Source of the DNA: Branchiostoma floridae
Taxonomy: Eukaryota > Chordata > Leptocardii > Amphioxiformes > Branchiostomatidae
Assembly: GCF_000003815.2 (NCBI RefSeq)
Contig: NC_049982.1
Span: 23,101,835 to 23,165,834, forward strand
DNA length: 64,000 nucleotides
Reading direction: 5' to 3'
Positions 24,174 through 36,382 of this stretch are shown here, in pieces (positions within the stretch are counted from its first letter, which is position 1; each line of letters starts with the position of its first letter). Below the pieces are notes generated by a model. That model saw only the letters and a program-made list of their open reading frames with translations, ran no database searches and was not told the DNA's origin. The position numbers and the translations under genes were made by a program.

Positions 24174-24666
24174 TTAGATTTGTGTATGACAGATCGTTCG
24201 ATGTATCAGCCGCTGTCCGCCCATGCCTGCAGCATTGGTTTGTTTAATAACAAGCTATGCTGAAGAAATGGTTATCAATGTTGAACAACCATTTTCCCGG
24301 ATCTCTGCCGTCCCGTTACAAATATTGTGGTTCCGCAACAGCAATGGCAGCCCTGCAGTTCCAGTTTCCAGCTGCTAGACGTTGCTCTTGCAACCTTTTC
24401 GCTTACCTGAATGCGTCACAGGCAAGACAACTGCATCGCAATCTAGGGGGTCCGGATTGTCTGCATTTTGATATGCAAATCATGCTGTTAATAGTAGTTG
24501 TCTGTCGTTCTTTTAATTGTCACTCCTTTGAATAAAGGGCGGTGTATGTTTGTAAGGCCATGTATATACAAAAACACATGTTGCTGTGTGAACATTATAA
24601 CTTATCTTAATCTAGTGTGTCCGGATTTAGAATTTTTCATTATCTAAAATGTCATTTTCCTGCATT

Positions 24667-24766
24667 NNNNNNNNNNNNNNNNNNNNNNNNNNNNNNNNNN
24701 NNNNNNNNNNNNNNNNNNNNNNNNNNNNNNNNNNNNNNNNNNNNNNNNNNNNNNNNNNNNNNNNNN
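24667..24766. other. Assembly gap
   Basis: 100 N. Confidence 1.
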
Positions 24767-25177
24767 GCCAAGAGCGGTTGTAAGTTACGCTCTCATCATG
24801 TATCGAATTACATTCCTGATTTTCGGTATTTCTGCCGATATATAACGTTATGTGAGCGAACTGTAGCAAGATTTCATGTAAAATGATAGCAATTTTGTGG
24901 AACATTTCCAAGTTGGCAAGAACATGGAAAGAAATGAGAATTGTCGGTACTTAGGATGATATATGTATATAACCGATACGTAAAAGAAAAAAAAATATAT
25001 GTCCCGAACCCAACTCGGGCACCCCAAAATTTTTCCATGGCCCTTCTTCCCTTTTTGCACAAAGCCCCCCACTCACCCCCTGCTTGATATCGTACAGTCC
25101 CCAACAGGAGGGAAAGACAATAAAATTTACATAGCCCGTACCGGTTGAACGAGAGACTTTCGAGGTTTTCGACAGCG

Positions 25178-28100
25178 ATGTTTGTTTCGCGTCGCTATTT
25201 CTATCATCTCCTGAAAAGGATGGTCTATATTACAAAACGCCGTCGACTGTTCCTGGCAGCAGTGCTGACTGTCTCGTTGTGTGCAGTTCTGCACCTGAAC
25301 CTGGCTACGCGCATTTATATCGGTGTAACAGGTGGGGCCGTTTCTTTACGAAGTTATAGGCCAACAGGTGATCTGTTCGGTGACTGACCTCCAAGCAGAT
25401 GTTATGGAGGCAACTTTTTTTTTCTGCAGAGAGGGGCAGCTAGAAAAGCAGAACAATTTATCCTCTCCAAATATGCTTCGAGATTATCTAGTTTGAGACA
25501 AAAAAGGCAGCTAGGAAAACGTTAGCCTCCATAGCAGGCCTTTTTTTGGCTCATGATACACTTCTGCTGGCCATTTCTATTTGTACTCGGTCGCTGATTG
25601 CTGGCGTTTTCTGATTGCCGGCCTCCGGAGGTATGTGTATTATGAGCCAAAAAAAGGCCCCAGAAAGCCTGCTATGGCGGCTAGGAAAACGTTATGATTC
25701 AGCTTCCTCAACATATTACATGGAGATTATTGAGATACAAAAAAGGCGAGAAATGAATTTGTTGTTTTTGAGATAAACTTTCCATTAAATTCCATTTCCT
25801 TTCCTTTCCCAGCCTTTAGCTACATGGAGCCGTTGTTGCAACTGAAGACTCCTATGGCCGTCCACCACAACTCCAAGTATGACGGGCACACCGCTGACGT
25901 CACCGCCTGCGTCATCGAACCGTCTCTCTTATTGTGCGACGGAATCGGTTTTGGCGCCCTCGTTTTGCAGACAATCGACGATATCACAACCTGTCTGGTA
26001 ATTATGAGATCTAACCCTACATTATTCCTCCCCTCTTTCTTTCTCCCTTTCTCTCTCTTTCTTCCTCTCTTTCCTACACAACAATGATGATAAATTTCTG
26101 CGCGCTCAACAACCGCTCATTTTATTCAAGACGACACACAAATGATAACGCTAGTTCGCCTTTATCCGTTTGGTAACCTATATCCGTTGCTTTTAAAAAC
26201 AGGGTTAAATAGGGACATCACATCAACGGACATTGGTTTCAAATTGCAATATTTTCAGCATTTTTGCAGTTTAGAAGTACCGCCTATTCCCTTGATGTAC
26301 CTAAATACCCTGCTTTGAATGACAATGAATAAAGGTTACCCCGCGGATAAAGGTGAACTAGCGTTACATCACCTGTTATAATGTTTGGAACATTGAGACA
26401 AAGGAATTATATTCATCCTCTATAACCATACAACAGGCTCAAGGATTCACTCCTACTGTCATTTGGACGGACTGTGACTACTGCGGGCCGCCTGGACATG
26501 GCAAGAATTACTGGACATGGTACTTCGAAGGTAGAGCCTTTTCACATGTTGTCTACCATGTCTTTGATTAGTAATTCAATGACGAGTTTTGGCGACGCAT
26601 CAGGAGCGGAGCCTACTTTACGCTAATAGTACTGAGTCCGACTTGAAATTTTTCCAAAATCACACACGTGCTGTGCGAAAGTCCGCGTATACACGTCCTG
26701 AAGTATGCTTGTATCTTTTCTTGTGGGCAAGTTGTAGGCATGTGTGGCAGACGGCACTTGGATTTGAACTAAGGTGGAAAGGTGTGCAAATTCCGCCCTC
26801 TAGCTGTTACGTTACAGGGTATATCCGCTGGAAACTTTTATCATGTAGCATCAATGCTGTATATGACAATTTCAATTATTTCTCTTGTTTTCATGTACGT
26901 CATAAATATTCCAGGTCAAACATTCTGCTTTAATTTGGTTCATACTCTCATCCTTGAGTTGATAGACTCCAGCGTTGATGTGTATTTTCCTATCCTTTAT
27001 TTCTCTTCTTTTCTTCATTCAGCTGTAAACGAAGGCATAGAACAGCGCACGAAGACTCGTGTGTGCGTCATGCCTGGATTCTACAATTTAGTCAGCAAAT
27101 CGGTATGTATCTTTGACGAGGAGGAATTGTTATGTGGAGACTTTCTTTCCTCTCTATTTGCATCCAGGTCCTGGAATTTGAAGAGTAGTGTTACACACAA
27201 ACGTTTGCTATATGTACATAGTACTGTATGGCCGTCGTCTTCTATATCAGTATTTCCGTCAATTGATGCATGATAACCAAAAGAATGTAAATTATTATAG
27301 ATTGATAACAATTCCTGTAATGCTCTAGTAAACTAGAGTTTCACTACGCAATAGCTTCATCAGATGAGGTTTAACCTTTAATATTGATGCATTCTGGAGG
27401 TTTCTCTTGGAATATGCCAATAATGCAGCTGCATACGTCATGTCAGTGAAGGATCTTCTATAACGTTACCCAAATAGCAAAGTTGCCCAAATAATGAAAG
27501 TTTCATCTTCTGAAAAAAGGCTATTGTAGCATTTTGCCTTGCTTTGTATGTCATGAAATTGTTGTTCAATGAATAAATAGATTCATCGACGCAATCTTTG
27601 ATTTAATTCAGCCATATTTGACTCGACGAGGAGCAGTTGGAGAATTGTATGATTTCCGGTTTGCCGACATGGAACACAAGGTGACAACATACATTCAGCC
27701 AATCACAGCAGAGACTCGTGCTCTTGTCAACCACGTCATATCCGGTTACGTCAAGCCTGCTGCCCGATTTCACAACACCGTGAATGCTTTCTATAAATCC
27801 TTCATGGCGGAAACTGTCAACATAGGTTAGTCGAACTTAGTAGTTGGCATATCGCGGTAAATAAATATATATTCGAATACAATGTTAACATAAACATATG
27901 CGTACGAATATCTTTATATCCTCACTTATTTAGCCTAAATACAAGCTCTTAAAAGCTTAAGGATGGCCTGTGTACATAATCATGCTCACGTTTAGTTGAA
28001 CATTTGAATATTGAAAAATCTAGTTTTGTTATTCAATTTGATGCTGGTGGTACACTTAAGTTACAAAAGACTACTTTTTTTTGCAATTCTAACCTGAACA

Positions 28101-29421
28101 TTAATAATACTGGAAGTCCCACGGTTGAACTGAGTGTTGCTCATTTTCCTCAACAGCAACAGAGGAGTAATATTTTGTAAGAAGGGGTATACTTGACTCC
28201 AACCAGTCCTCTGGTATCAGGCTAGTCCTTAACCCGTCTTTGTACACGTTAAAGGGTCATACATCTGATAGGAGAATCAGAACAATGTTTGATGACGATT
28301 TTATGACTTCGATGAAATGAAAAGCTGTCTCATATCATCCATGGCCACTGCTTGTGTACAGCAGGGCATGGTCCTGCTGTGCTGGCCTGCGATCCGACCT
28401 TGTCACTGCTTTAGCTTTAGCCAGTCGGCACCAGCCGATCATCTCCTTCGGTCAACAGCTAGCGTGATTGGCTGGTACGTTTCCCTCCAATAATAGGAGG
28501 GGGAGTACTGTATTTGATTGGCTGACGGCTGGCTATGACTAAATAACACAGCGCGAAGGACGGATCACGCAAGGGTAGTTGCTTAATACATACAATCAGT
28601 GGACCTGGTGTGACACGATGTCTCACGGTGACACGTGAATATATTATGATCTATTTTATCTACGTACAGGTGTCCATGTGAGACTGGATGAAGGCCACAT
28701 TGAAGAGATGGGCTATTTCGGGCAGAAGACACCAGGACTCGAGGATTTCGTACGAGTTGTACGTCAGCTCATCACAAATGCAACGCCAACGGCAAGAAAT
28801 GCTGGAAAAGAGCTCCGCATATTTTTGGCTTGTGATTTGGACGAAGTTTTGGGGGTGTTCAAGGCCGAGTTCGGAGATGACAAAGTCTTGAACATCCAGG
28901 CTGCTAGGGGAGATGATTTCAAGCTTAAGCTCAAGGTAAAGGATAAAGATTCCGCGCGTTCGATAGGTGATGAGGTGTTCACTGATATCTTGCTGCTGTC
29001 TAAGTGCGACTATCTTGTCCATGACGAGTCGAGTGTGGCAGCCGTGGCGTACTACTTCAACCCGAACCTCAAATCTTTCTTTGTCAGCGGAGACGCCGCT
29101 GACCACAGGCGGCTGAACGCGAAACCTCGGTTTGATTCTCAGGAGCTCCTTCGTCAGGCCGCTGTTAGGAAGACGAGCAACATCCGGGACATTTCCGTTG
29201 GGCAGGACTGGCTTTGGTCCGGGTTGGAAACTAGGAGCATGCTACTGTTGCACCTTTTGGGACCAGACGCACGCAGTCCTATCAGTGCAGGCAAATGTTT
29301 TTACAAGAATGTGGGACAAAGCAAGTGTAGGAAAGAGTTTGAAAGTCTTCAGCCTGACAGTAAAAGAGTGAAAGATCTGATGAACTTGAACTTGGGATAT
29401 CAACCAAAAAATGCTGCTTAA
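25178..29421 (+). CDS. Type II membrane glycosyltransferase, alpha-fucosyltransferase-like (copy B)
   Basis: Six exons: 25178-25331, 25813-25997, 26437-26530, 27023-27102, 27612-27825 and 28670-29421, in frame for 492 residues. The start ATG at 25178 begins MFVSRR, matching MFVWRR of copy A. A hydrophobic signal anchor (about residues 23-45) predicts a Golgi type II protein. Shared features with copy A include GFGALVLQTIDD, IWTDCDYCGPPGHGKNYW, the HVR loop (here HVRLDEGHIEEM) and CDYLVHDESSVAAVAYYF, the last two resembling FUT8/NodZ-type fucosyltransferases. Exons 3-5 of the two copies are exactly the same length, and introns also align in places (for example the 3' part of intron 3 and the first part of intron 5), so the pair arose by duplication of genomic DNA in inverted orientation. 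Acceptor and exact donor sugar are unknown. Confidence 0.78.
25528..25680. mobile_element. Foldback MITE in intron 1 of copy B
   Basis: Arms GCCTCCATAGCAGGCCTTTT...GGCTCATGATACAC and GTGTATTATGAGCC...AGCCTGCTATGGCGGC pair over about 40 bp. Copy A has no equivalent that I can see at this spot, so the insertion probably post-dates the duplication. Confidence 0.65.
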
Positions 29422-30029
29422 ACTTAAGTTAAAGCGAGTATCTGGCTGACGCTGTGGCACGTTGGCGATGTTGCTTGATTTTGACTAAAATTTGGATCGA
29501 TCGATTTGACAAAAACCCATGAACGAATTTCATCGGAAAGAAACGAATATTTTACCCTTTGTGTGTTTTTCATGACACTCCTACCATCAAGTCAAGGATA
29601 AGAATTTAGGACGCAGCCGTCAGCGTACCACTACTTCAGTGAGGTGCCCGTTATAGCCTATAGCTAGGTTGCTTGGATCTCTTGTCATGTTTTCCTCGGT
29701 ATTCCTCTTAGGTAAAAAAATTGTTTGCTGATGTGTTAATTTTTTTTTAATTTTTCCTTTTCCGCTTGTAGCATATCGTAGCGTAGATTGGACATTAGGT
29801 GTTTTAGATTTTGAGTACTAGTATGAGCAATGTTTTTACTTGCACACAATTGGGGAGCTTAATAGTATAGTATACTTATGGTAATGAAATATGTATTATT
29901 TTACTCGCTCACAATACACTAGGGCAAACATGTAGGGTACAGAATTGTGTGAGAATAGCTTGACAAAAACATTTTGAATTTTGCATTTTCGCGAAGATGT
30001 TGCCTTTCTAGTTTTAATTCATGGTTTTC

Positions 30030-30640
30030 TGTTCTGAGAGACGAACTGTTAAAAATGCAATACTATAGAAGGTATCATAGAAGAGTAATTACGCAACAAA
30101 GCACAATCTTTCAAAGCGGTTTGCGGGATTACAATAATGTACCAACACATATTTCCATCGATACCAAGTTTAGCAAACCGGAAGATGCTTTCAGATTGCG
30201 GATTTTCTAGCTGTGAGGTTAGTTAGTGGCTATATAAGGTGAACCTATTATCGAGAATATCTCGGCAACAAAGTAACGAAGCAAAGCAACAAATTGTTCT
30301 ATAATGATGATTACCTTTATTGTACATATCTGGCCTTTCGGGCTAAGTACATGTGCACAAATACAAGGGTCGACTCATAATAAAGTGACAATTGGTGACA
30401 GTCAGATTGACTTCTAACACGGCGGTTAGTTAGTGGTTAGTAAAGGTGACCCTATTATCGAGAATATCTCGGCAACAAAGCACGATCTTTCAAAGCGGTT
30501 TGCGGATTACAATTCCTTACCAATGGAACTTTCAAAGGATACCAAGTTTAGCCCACCGGAAGTGAAGGGTGCGCATTTTCTAGGGTGCCACGAGCGCTCG
30601 GTGGTTAGTTAGCGGTTAGTAAAGGTGATCCTATGATCGA
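30030..30640. repeat. Degenerate tandem repeat (GGTTAGTTAGTGG units)
   Basis: Three diverged units share AATCTTTCAAAGCGGTTTGC, GATACCAAGTTTAGC, a GGTTAGTTAG block and CTATTATCGAGAATATCTCG. They run directly into the 210-bp array and share the GATACCAAGTTT / CATACCAAGTTT motif with it. Confidence 0.6.
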
Positions 30641-30652
30641 GAAGTCATCAAC

Positions 30653-31282
30653 CTACCCGGTGCCGTGACAGGCGGTGCTTCCAAAATACAGCTAGCGGTT
30701 GCGCCCAAATAGACTCCGTATACTACAGAATATCTCGACAAGGAAGTATCCGAATATTTTGCGGTTTTCATCTTTCTATTCCTTGCTAAGCGACCTTGCC
30801 AACCATACCAAGTTTGCCAGCCCGGAGTTTGAACTCTAAGCTACAATCGCAGTCTTAAGTCCCTACCCGGTGCCGTGACAGGCGGTGTTTCCAAAAGATA
30901 GCTAGCGGTTGCGCCCAAATAGACTCCGTATACTCAAGAATATGTTGACAAGGAAGTATCCGAATATTTTGCGGTTTTCATCTTTCTATTCCTTGCTAAG
31001 CGACCTTTCCAACCATTACAAGTGTGCCAGACCGGAACCTGAACCCTAAGCTACAATCGCAGTCTTAAGTCCCTACCCGGTGCCGTGACAGGCGGTGTTT
31101 CCAAAAGATAGCTAGCGGTTGCGCCCAAATAGACTCCGTATACTCAAGAATATCTCGACAAGGAAGTATCCGAATATTTTGCGGTTTTCATCTTTCTATT
31201 CCTTGCTAAGCGACCTTTCCAACCATACCAAGTTTGCCAGCCAACTCTAAGCTACAATCGCAGTCTTAAGTTCCTACCCGGT
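30653..31282. repeat. 210-bp tandem repeat, three copies
   Basis: CTACCCGGTGCCGTGACAGG starts at 30653, 30863 and 31073; a truncated fourth start is near 31275. Units are nearly identical and include CTAGCGGTTGCGCCCAAATA and TCCGAATATTTTGCGGTTTT. Confidence 0.92.
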
Positions 31283-31439
31283 GCTTCCCTACACCGTTCC
31301 AGAGGTGTGACTTGATAAGGATCAGAGGACTGATCGAAAGCTTGTTGGTAAGCGCTTTATTTTGTGTACGGATATAAGGTCTTAAAATTGTAACATAATA
31401 ATTATCTGATGCAACGTTGAATGTAAATTTACATCGCTA

Positions 31440-32060
31440 TAATTATATTTCAGCCATACATAGTATGGTGAAATATATTGTATTCGTAATGTTTCTTCTT
31501 CTTCTTCTTTCTTTCTCCTGTCAAATCTTCAAAGTGATTCATCTCCGCCGTTCCTGGACCGAATGACCTGAAATTTGGCACAGGGGTAGAATGGGCCAAT
31601 ACCTTGATGCTTTTTTCTCAGTTTTTTCATATCTGCCTCTAAAATGATTTTATTGAGATTTTTTGGTCAATTTTAGACCAAAACTGTATATTTTGGCCCC
31701 TGTACCCTGGTATTACAACCAAATGAGCTGAAATTTGACAGAGATGTGCCTTGATAATGCCCCCATATAAATTCGATAACACTTTTGGTGTACAGTACAA
31801 CAAAATGCTTATTTTTTGCGATTTTTTGACCAATTTTTGACCAAAAAATGACACTTTAGGCTCCTGTACCTTGGTATTGCAACCGAATGAGCTGAAATTT
31901 GACACAGATGTGCCTTGATAATCCCTTCATATAAATTCAATAACACTTTTGGTGTAAAGTGCAACAAAATGCTTATTTTTGCGATTTTTGGCCAATTTTT
32001 GACCAAAAAATGACACTTTTGGCTCCTGTACCCTGGTATTACAATTAAATGACCTGAAAT
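31440..32060 (-). repeat. Dispersed repeat with internal 163-bp tandem units
   Basis: The head (CAGCCATACATAGTATGGTG to GAATGACCTGAAATTTGGCA) is the complement of 13070-13420. Then CCTGTACCCTGGTATT-type blocks begin at 31697, 31861 and 32023, a period of about 163 bp, each with GAGCTGAAATTTGACA and TTTTTGACCAAAAAATGACA. A further partial start is at 32645. Confidence 0.75.
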
Positions 32061-33338
32061 TTTGTATAGATAGGCATAAGATACTTGGTACAGATTTTCA
32101 AGTATAATTTTTGACATAAACAATTTTAAAATGATTAATTTTGGCACTTTTCTGAGGGGAAATTTGTTTTCTTTTGGCCTCCTGACGTGACCTTCCGTGA
32201 CCCCGCACAGAGCCACACCTGTGCGCGTCAGCCGGAGAGTTAATTGAATCAAAGACCTAGCCAATCAGCGAAGAGGAGGCCAAAGGCTAATTAATATTCA
32301 TAAGCGGGGCCTCATGATCCCGTATATAGCAGTGTTCCCGCCAGGGGGAGCGAAGCCCGCCTAAGGCTCTCGCATTTTAGACTATTCAGAAGGCTTTATA
32401 TTGTATCAGTTCTTAGGGGCATATCTATGATAATCGCAGCAGTCACTTAACTTCTCTTCAGGAGTTTAGCGTAACACTATTTCAGGTCAAACCGTCAAAG
32501 GCAACTAAAAACAAACTTTAACGTTACTGAGTTCAACAGTACTTATAACTTGTTATCCGAAGTTGAAACGCTAGCGATGGTATTTTCGCTGCGCTGTTAG
32601 CTCCGTGCGACTGTTGTTGACGGTCTTATAACGGTATATTTTGCACCCCTGTACCCTGGTATGAGTAACATTTGGTATAGATAGGCATAAGATAGTTGGT
32701 AAAATGATCCAAGTAAAATTTTTGGCATAAAGTACTGTAAAAGGCTTAATTTCAGCACTTTTTTTAGGGGAAATTGGTTTTCTTTCGTTCTCCATGCCAT
32801 GACCTTTCGGACGTTCACCCCACAGAGCCGACATCTGCACCTGCGTCTAGCCGGCAGGAAGAGTTAATTCAATTAATGGTTCAGCCAATCAGCGAAGAGG
32901 AAATCGAGGGCTAATTAATATTCATAAGCGGGACCACACAATACGTTAACTTGAAGACTCAGGCCGTACAGACTTCTCGCCGTACAGACTTCTCGCCGAC
33001 AAAGCATCGGACAGGGGTCCGGGGGCCGCCGAATGTCCCTGGCGGGGTCCAGGGGCAGGGCCACTGTGGGGGGGGACCCAGGTGGGCGAAGCCCCCCCGG
33101 AAGCTCTTGCATTTTTAGACTATTGAGAAGGCTTCTTTTATCAGTTTTTAGGGCCATATCTACGATAATCATAGCAGTCACTTACTTCTCTTCAGCAGTT
33201 TGACTTTAAAATATTTCGGGTCAAAGCTTCAAAGACAACTAAAACCTCATAAACAACAAACTTTACTTAGCTCAACAGTATACAAAAATATTGTACGGGT
33301 TGCCATCCTTAGTTGAAGCGCTTATTTATAGCGCTAGT
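32040..33338. repeat. 600-bp direct duplication
   Basis: The first unit, about 32040-32640, and the second, about 32640-33338 continuing after the mariner-like element at 34264, share GATAGGCATAAGATA, AGCCAATCAGCGAAGAGGA, GCTAATTAATATTCATAAGC, CATTTTAGACTATTCAGAAG-type blocks and the CGCTGCGC-GTTAGC-CCGTGCGACT ending. Confidence 0.7.
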
Positions 33339-33339
33339 A

Positions 33340-34263
33340 CGAGGGCGCTTCAAAAAGTAATGTCACTAGCTTTATAACAGACTAATTTTTTCATCGAATG
33401 AGTTGAAATTTGGCACAAAGGTAAAGCAATATCTCCTTTTGAGATTGAGATATCTCACTTTGTTGTTCACATTTTTATAAGTGGCCGACTTGAGTTCTAG
33501 CTGACCACACCCTTGTTATCCCGTCGAAAGAAATTAGAGGTTCAATTTATGTGCAATTGATAATGTCCCTGACTCACTTGTAGCTATTGTATGAAGCTGA
33601 AATTACTCATGTATTAAGTTCTATTTCTTCATAATGCACATGCCAATGTTCACCTTTGAAATCCAATCATGTTTTCTTTTTTCGTTTCTTGGGTGAAGTG
33701 AGGTCATCGTTGTCGTTAATCAGGGGTGGGCTGATTAAAGTTTCTGTAGTGGACTTTTCAATAAACAGAAAGAAACCAAACATTGCACACTTCTTTGTCT
33801 TGAAACAACCAATAACTGTGCTAAGTTTCGTATCTTTTGGTTGATGGAAAATGGTTGATACAAAACCTTTGATAAATAAACCACGTATTTGGCTATTAAT
33901 CAAACTGCCTGTGATATAGTAACTCGCTCCTTTCTACCACCTGTAAAACATGAACCATTGGGAGTTCAGAAATGAAAATTGGCATGTGACCTATAAAGAC
34001 ATGTGTTATCATATGGGCAAAATTTCGGCTTCCTACAGTAGTTAAAAGAGGGTCAGGTCTAGAGGAACTGATCTTCTGACAAACTTCCAGGGGTATGGTT
34101 ATCTAGAAATCAACTCAGTTGCTCATAAAAATTTGAACAACAAATTGAGATATTTTAATCTCAAGAGGATATATGCCATTACCTTTGTGCCAAATTTCAT
34201 CTCATTCGAGGAAAAAATGAGCCTGTTATAAAACTAGTGACATTACTTTTTGAAGCACCCTCG
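33340..34263. mobile_element. Non-autonomous mariner-like element, 924 bp, long TIRs
   Basis: Ends CGAGGGCGCTTCAAAAAGTA and TACTTTTTGAAGCACCCTCG, flanked by TA on both sides (33338-33339, 34264-34265). The inverted ends are about 115 bp and over 85% alike. No transposase frame is present. It lies inside the second 600-bp unit; the first unit (about 32570-32620) shows the uninterrupted site. Confidence 0.82.
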
Positions 34264-35449
34264 TATCTTCGCTGCGCCGTTAGCCGCCGTGCGACTTTTG
34301 TTGACGGTCTGATATCGCCGTCGCTGCCTCGCTGATATTCCCACGGACATGTTTCAAGAAAAATACCCAGCCAAAAACGCTGTTCTGTGTCAAATTCTAT
34401 TCTATAAAACATGTGGGACTCAGTGTTACAGTCTAAATATTTTGTAGAAGCACCGCTGTAGGAAAGAAGGTCCAAGCAATGTAAAACAGCACATAGCATG
34501 AAGTTCGCTGTCAACTGGCACACAGCACATGACTGTTTGAAACTCTAAGTCTAATCAACAGCCGTGTTTGATTGATAGCCGGCGGTCCTTTGATGAAGTC
34601 GGCGAAAGGTGCGTTAGTTAGAAAATCTGCGTTTAGTTTTGATACGTAATTATAAGTTAGACAGTGGCGAGAATGATTATTTTCTCATCAATATTTCTCT
34701 TCAGAATTATTTGAACTTAATTGTACATCTAAACAATTGGCTTACCTGTGCAATGTTTAGATGATTAATGATCAGTGTACTGAAATCATGTGTAACGTAT
34801 GGCTCCTAGTCAATAGATCAGCATTTTCTCTATAGTGACCACCTGTCTATAGTGGCCACATTTCCTAGTGCTGTTGTTGTTTGACATAAACTTTGAACAT
34901 TTAAATTGTAAGTAACTTTAAACTGCCAGAGTTTCAGCCCAATAAAACACTCTCAGCGCCAGGGTATGAACAGACTGACCAGACAGACGAAAATAAATCC
35001 TCGAACAAGGTTCAATCGTATCTTCCGGGTCTGGCAGGAAGTTGTTAAACTTAAAAATAAGAATAGGCTCGATGGCTCATTGCATACAAAGTAAAACAGT
35101 TTAACAGTTTTACAGCTTGAAAAAAACGAACGCTCCTACAGTACCTGCACCTGCTTGATAATTATTAAATCGTATGCCCTACTTGAATAAAAAAAGTTCA
35201 CTGCAATAATAAATGTACCCACATCACAAGGAGCTTGTACTTTTTTAAACTTACACCTAGTTATCGTACTGAAAATTTTTAATGACATTACATGAAGTCA
35301 TTCAACAATTTTCAGTCATGATGAAAATTTTCTGAATGGAAGGTGTGATTATTGTCATTTTCTGAAAAATAGAAGCAAGCTCTGTTTTTACCTGGAATCA
35401 ATTCACAATACCAGTCCACTTTGGGGGATAATGTACTGTTAAGAGGATG

Positions 35450-35565
35450 TTCCATTTTTGCGCAGGGGTGATTTGGAACAGTCCAATGTTGCGTGGGATG
35501 GGGTATGGCTGAAATATGCTGTATTTGCTCTTAAGCAAATGTCGGCCTTTCTAGTGTTAAATAGC
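35450..35565 (-). repeat. Inverted copy of the 12015-12100 repeat
   Basis: Complementary to GGCCGACATTTGCTTGAGAG and GACTGTTCCAAAATCACTCG of the repeat near 12 kb. Confidence 0.65.
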
Positions 35566-36072
35566 TAACGTAAAAAAACTTATGTAACGCATAATTGTTA
35601 TTATCAACGTCAATGTCCCATTAGGCGGATAATTTCATTGATATTTATCAAATTCCAACGAGAAAGCCACCCACCTCAGTGTTTCGTGTAAGCACCAGGC
35701 CGCCAGTCCAGGACAATGAAAAATTCCCAACAGACTTTTGAATTTCCCTTGAAGGGATGAAAATCCTCAGGTAACTGTACCACGTGCCCAACTTTTGTTA
35801 TAAGTCCACGGCACTCGCCGCCGTATAATTCCTCGACTGCAAGCTAGTGTTTTACAGATCGATTATAAAGCCACGGAGAGCAAATGCGATTCTCAATGCA
35901 ACGCGACGTCGCTGTGTTTTGTTTTGATCTGTCCACCATCTTGGGTGTCATACGTCTCGTACCAATGGCACTCAGTGTGATACTGTAAATGCATTAAAAG
36001 TTCGTCGGAATTTACTTTCGCGGTAGCGGGAAATGGGGTGTTCTCGGTGGTAGCGCCATAGACTGCAGTCTC

Positions 36073-36083
36073 CTGCTATAATG
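36073..36083. repeat. 11-bp target-site duplication, left copy
   Basis: CTGCTATAATG, repeated exactly at 36372-36382 on the other side of the inner element. Confidence 0.85.
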
Positions 36084-36371
36084 CAAATATACAAAAGTAA
36101 CGGTCTCCTCTGTCAGCACTGGAACACCAGTGCTGCAGTGGTCGTCAGCACTGTAAGTCCAGTGCTGAGCCGGCGTCAGCACTGAAAATCCAGTGCTGAG
36201 GCAGCTTCAGCACTCGAAGCCCTCCTGTCAGCACTGGAAACCGAGTGCTGAGACTACAATCAGCACTGGATTTCCAGTGCTGAGGCACTGGAAAACCAGT
36301 GCTGAGGCCGATTCGACCCATTGATTCAGCACTGGAACATCAGTGCGGAACCCGTTACTTTTGTATACTTG
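36084..36371. mobile_element. Inner TIR element holding an array of CAGCACTGG palindromes
   Basis: 20-bp inverted ends (CAAATATACAAAAGTAACGG and the complement of CAAGTATACAAAAGTAACGG). Inside, TCAGCACT-type half sites begin at 36113, 36145, 36176, 36207, 36228, 36260 and 36326. Most pair with a following CCAGTGCTGA to make a hairpin of about 22 bp, at a spacing near 31 bp. Flanking 11-bp direct repeats are CTGCTATAATG. Duplications of 9-11 bp are typical of Mutator-like elements; that placement is an inference. Confidence 0.82.
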
Positions 36372-36382
36372 CTGCTATAATG
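36372..36382. repeat. 11-bp target-site duplication, right copy
   Basis: Exact match to 36073-36083. Confidence 0.85.

Larger units (their letters stand above)
23121..25177. other. Spacer between PM20D1-like gene and glycosyltransferase copy B
   Basis: Holds the 3' untranslated part of the PM20D1-like gene, a MITE (23962-24173), a 100-N gap (24667-24766) and unassigned sequence that should include the promoter of copy B. No further gene seen. Confidence 0.6.

Noticed and set aside
25145-25177. Upstream start for glycosyltransferase copy B
   Set aside because: It uses TTG; the ATG at 25178 matches the start of copy A.
25820-25823. Alternative acceptor CCTTTAG for exon 2 of copy B
   Set aside because: It breaks the frame; TTTCCCAG ending at 25812 keeps it and is matched in copy A.
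36113-36340. Regularly spaced palindromes that look like a CRISPR array
   Set aside because: Spacers are short and uneven, the repeats are hairpins of a TIR element with a clear target duplication, and the host is eukaryotic.
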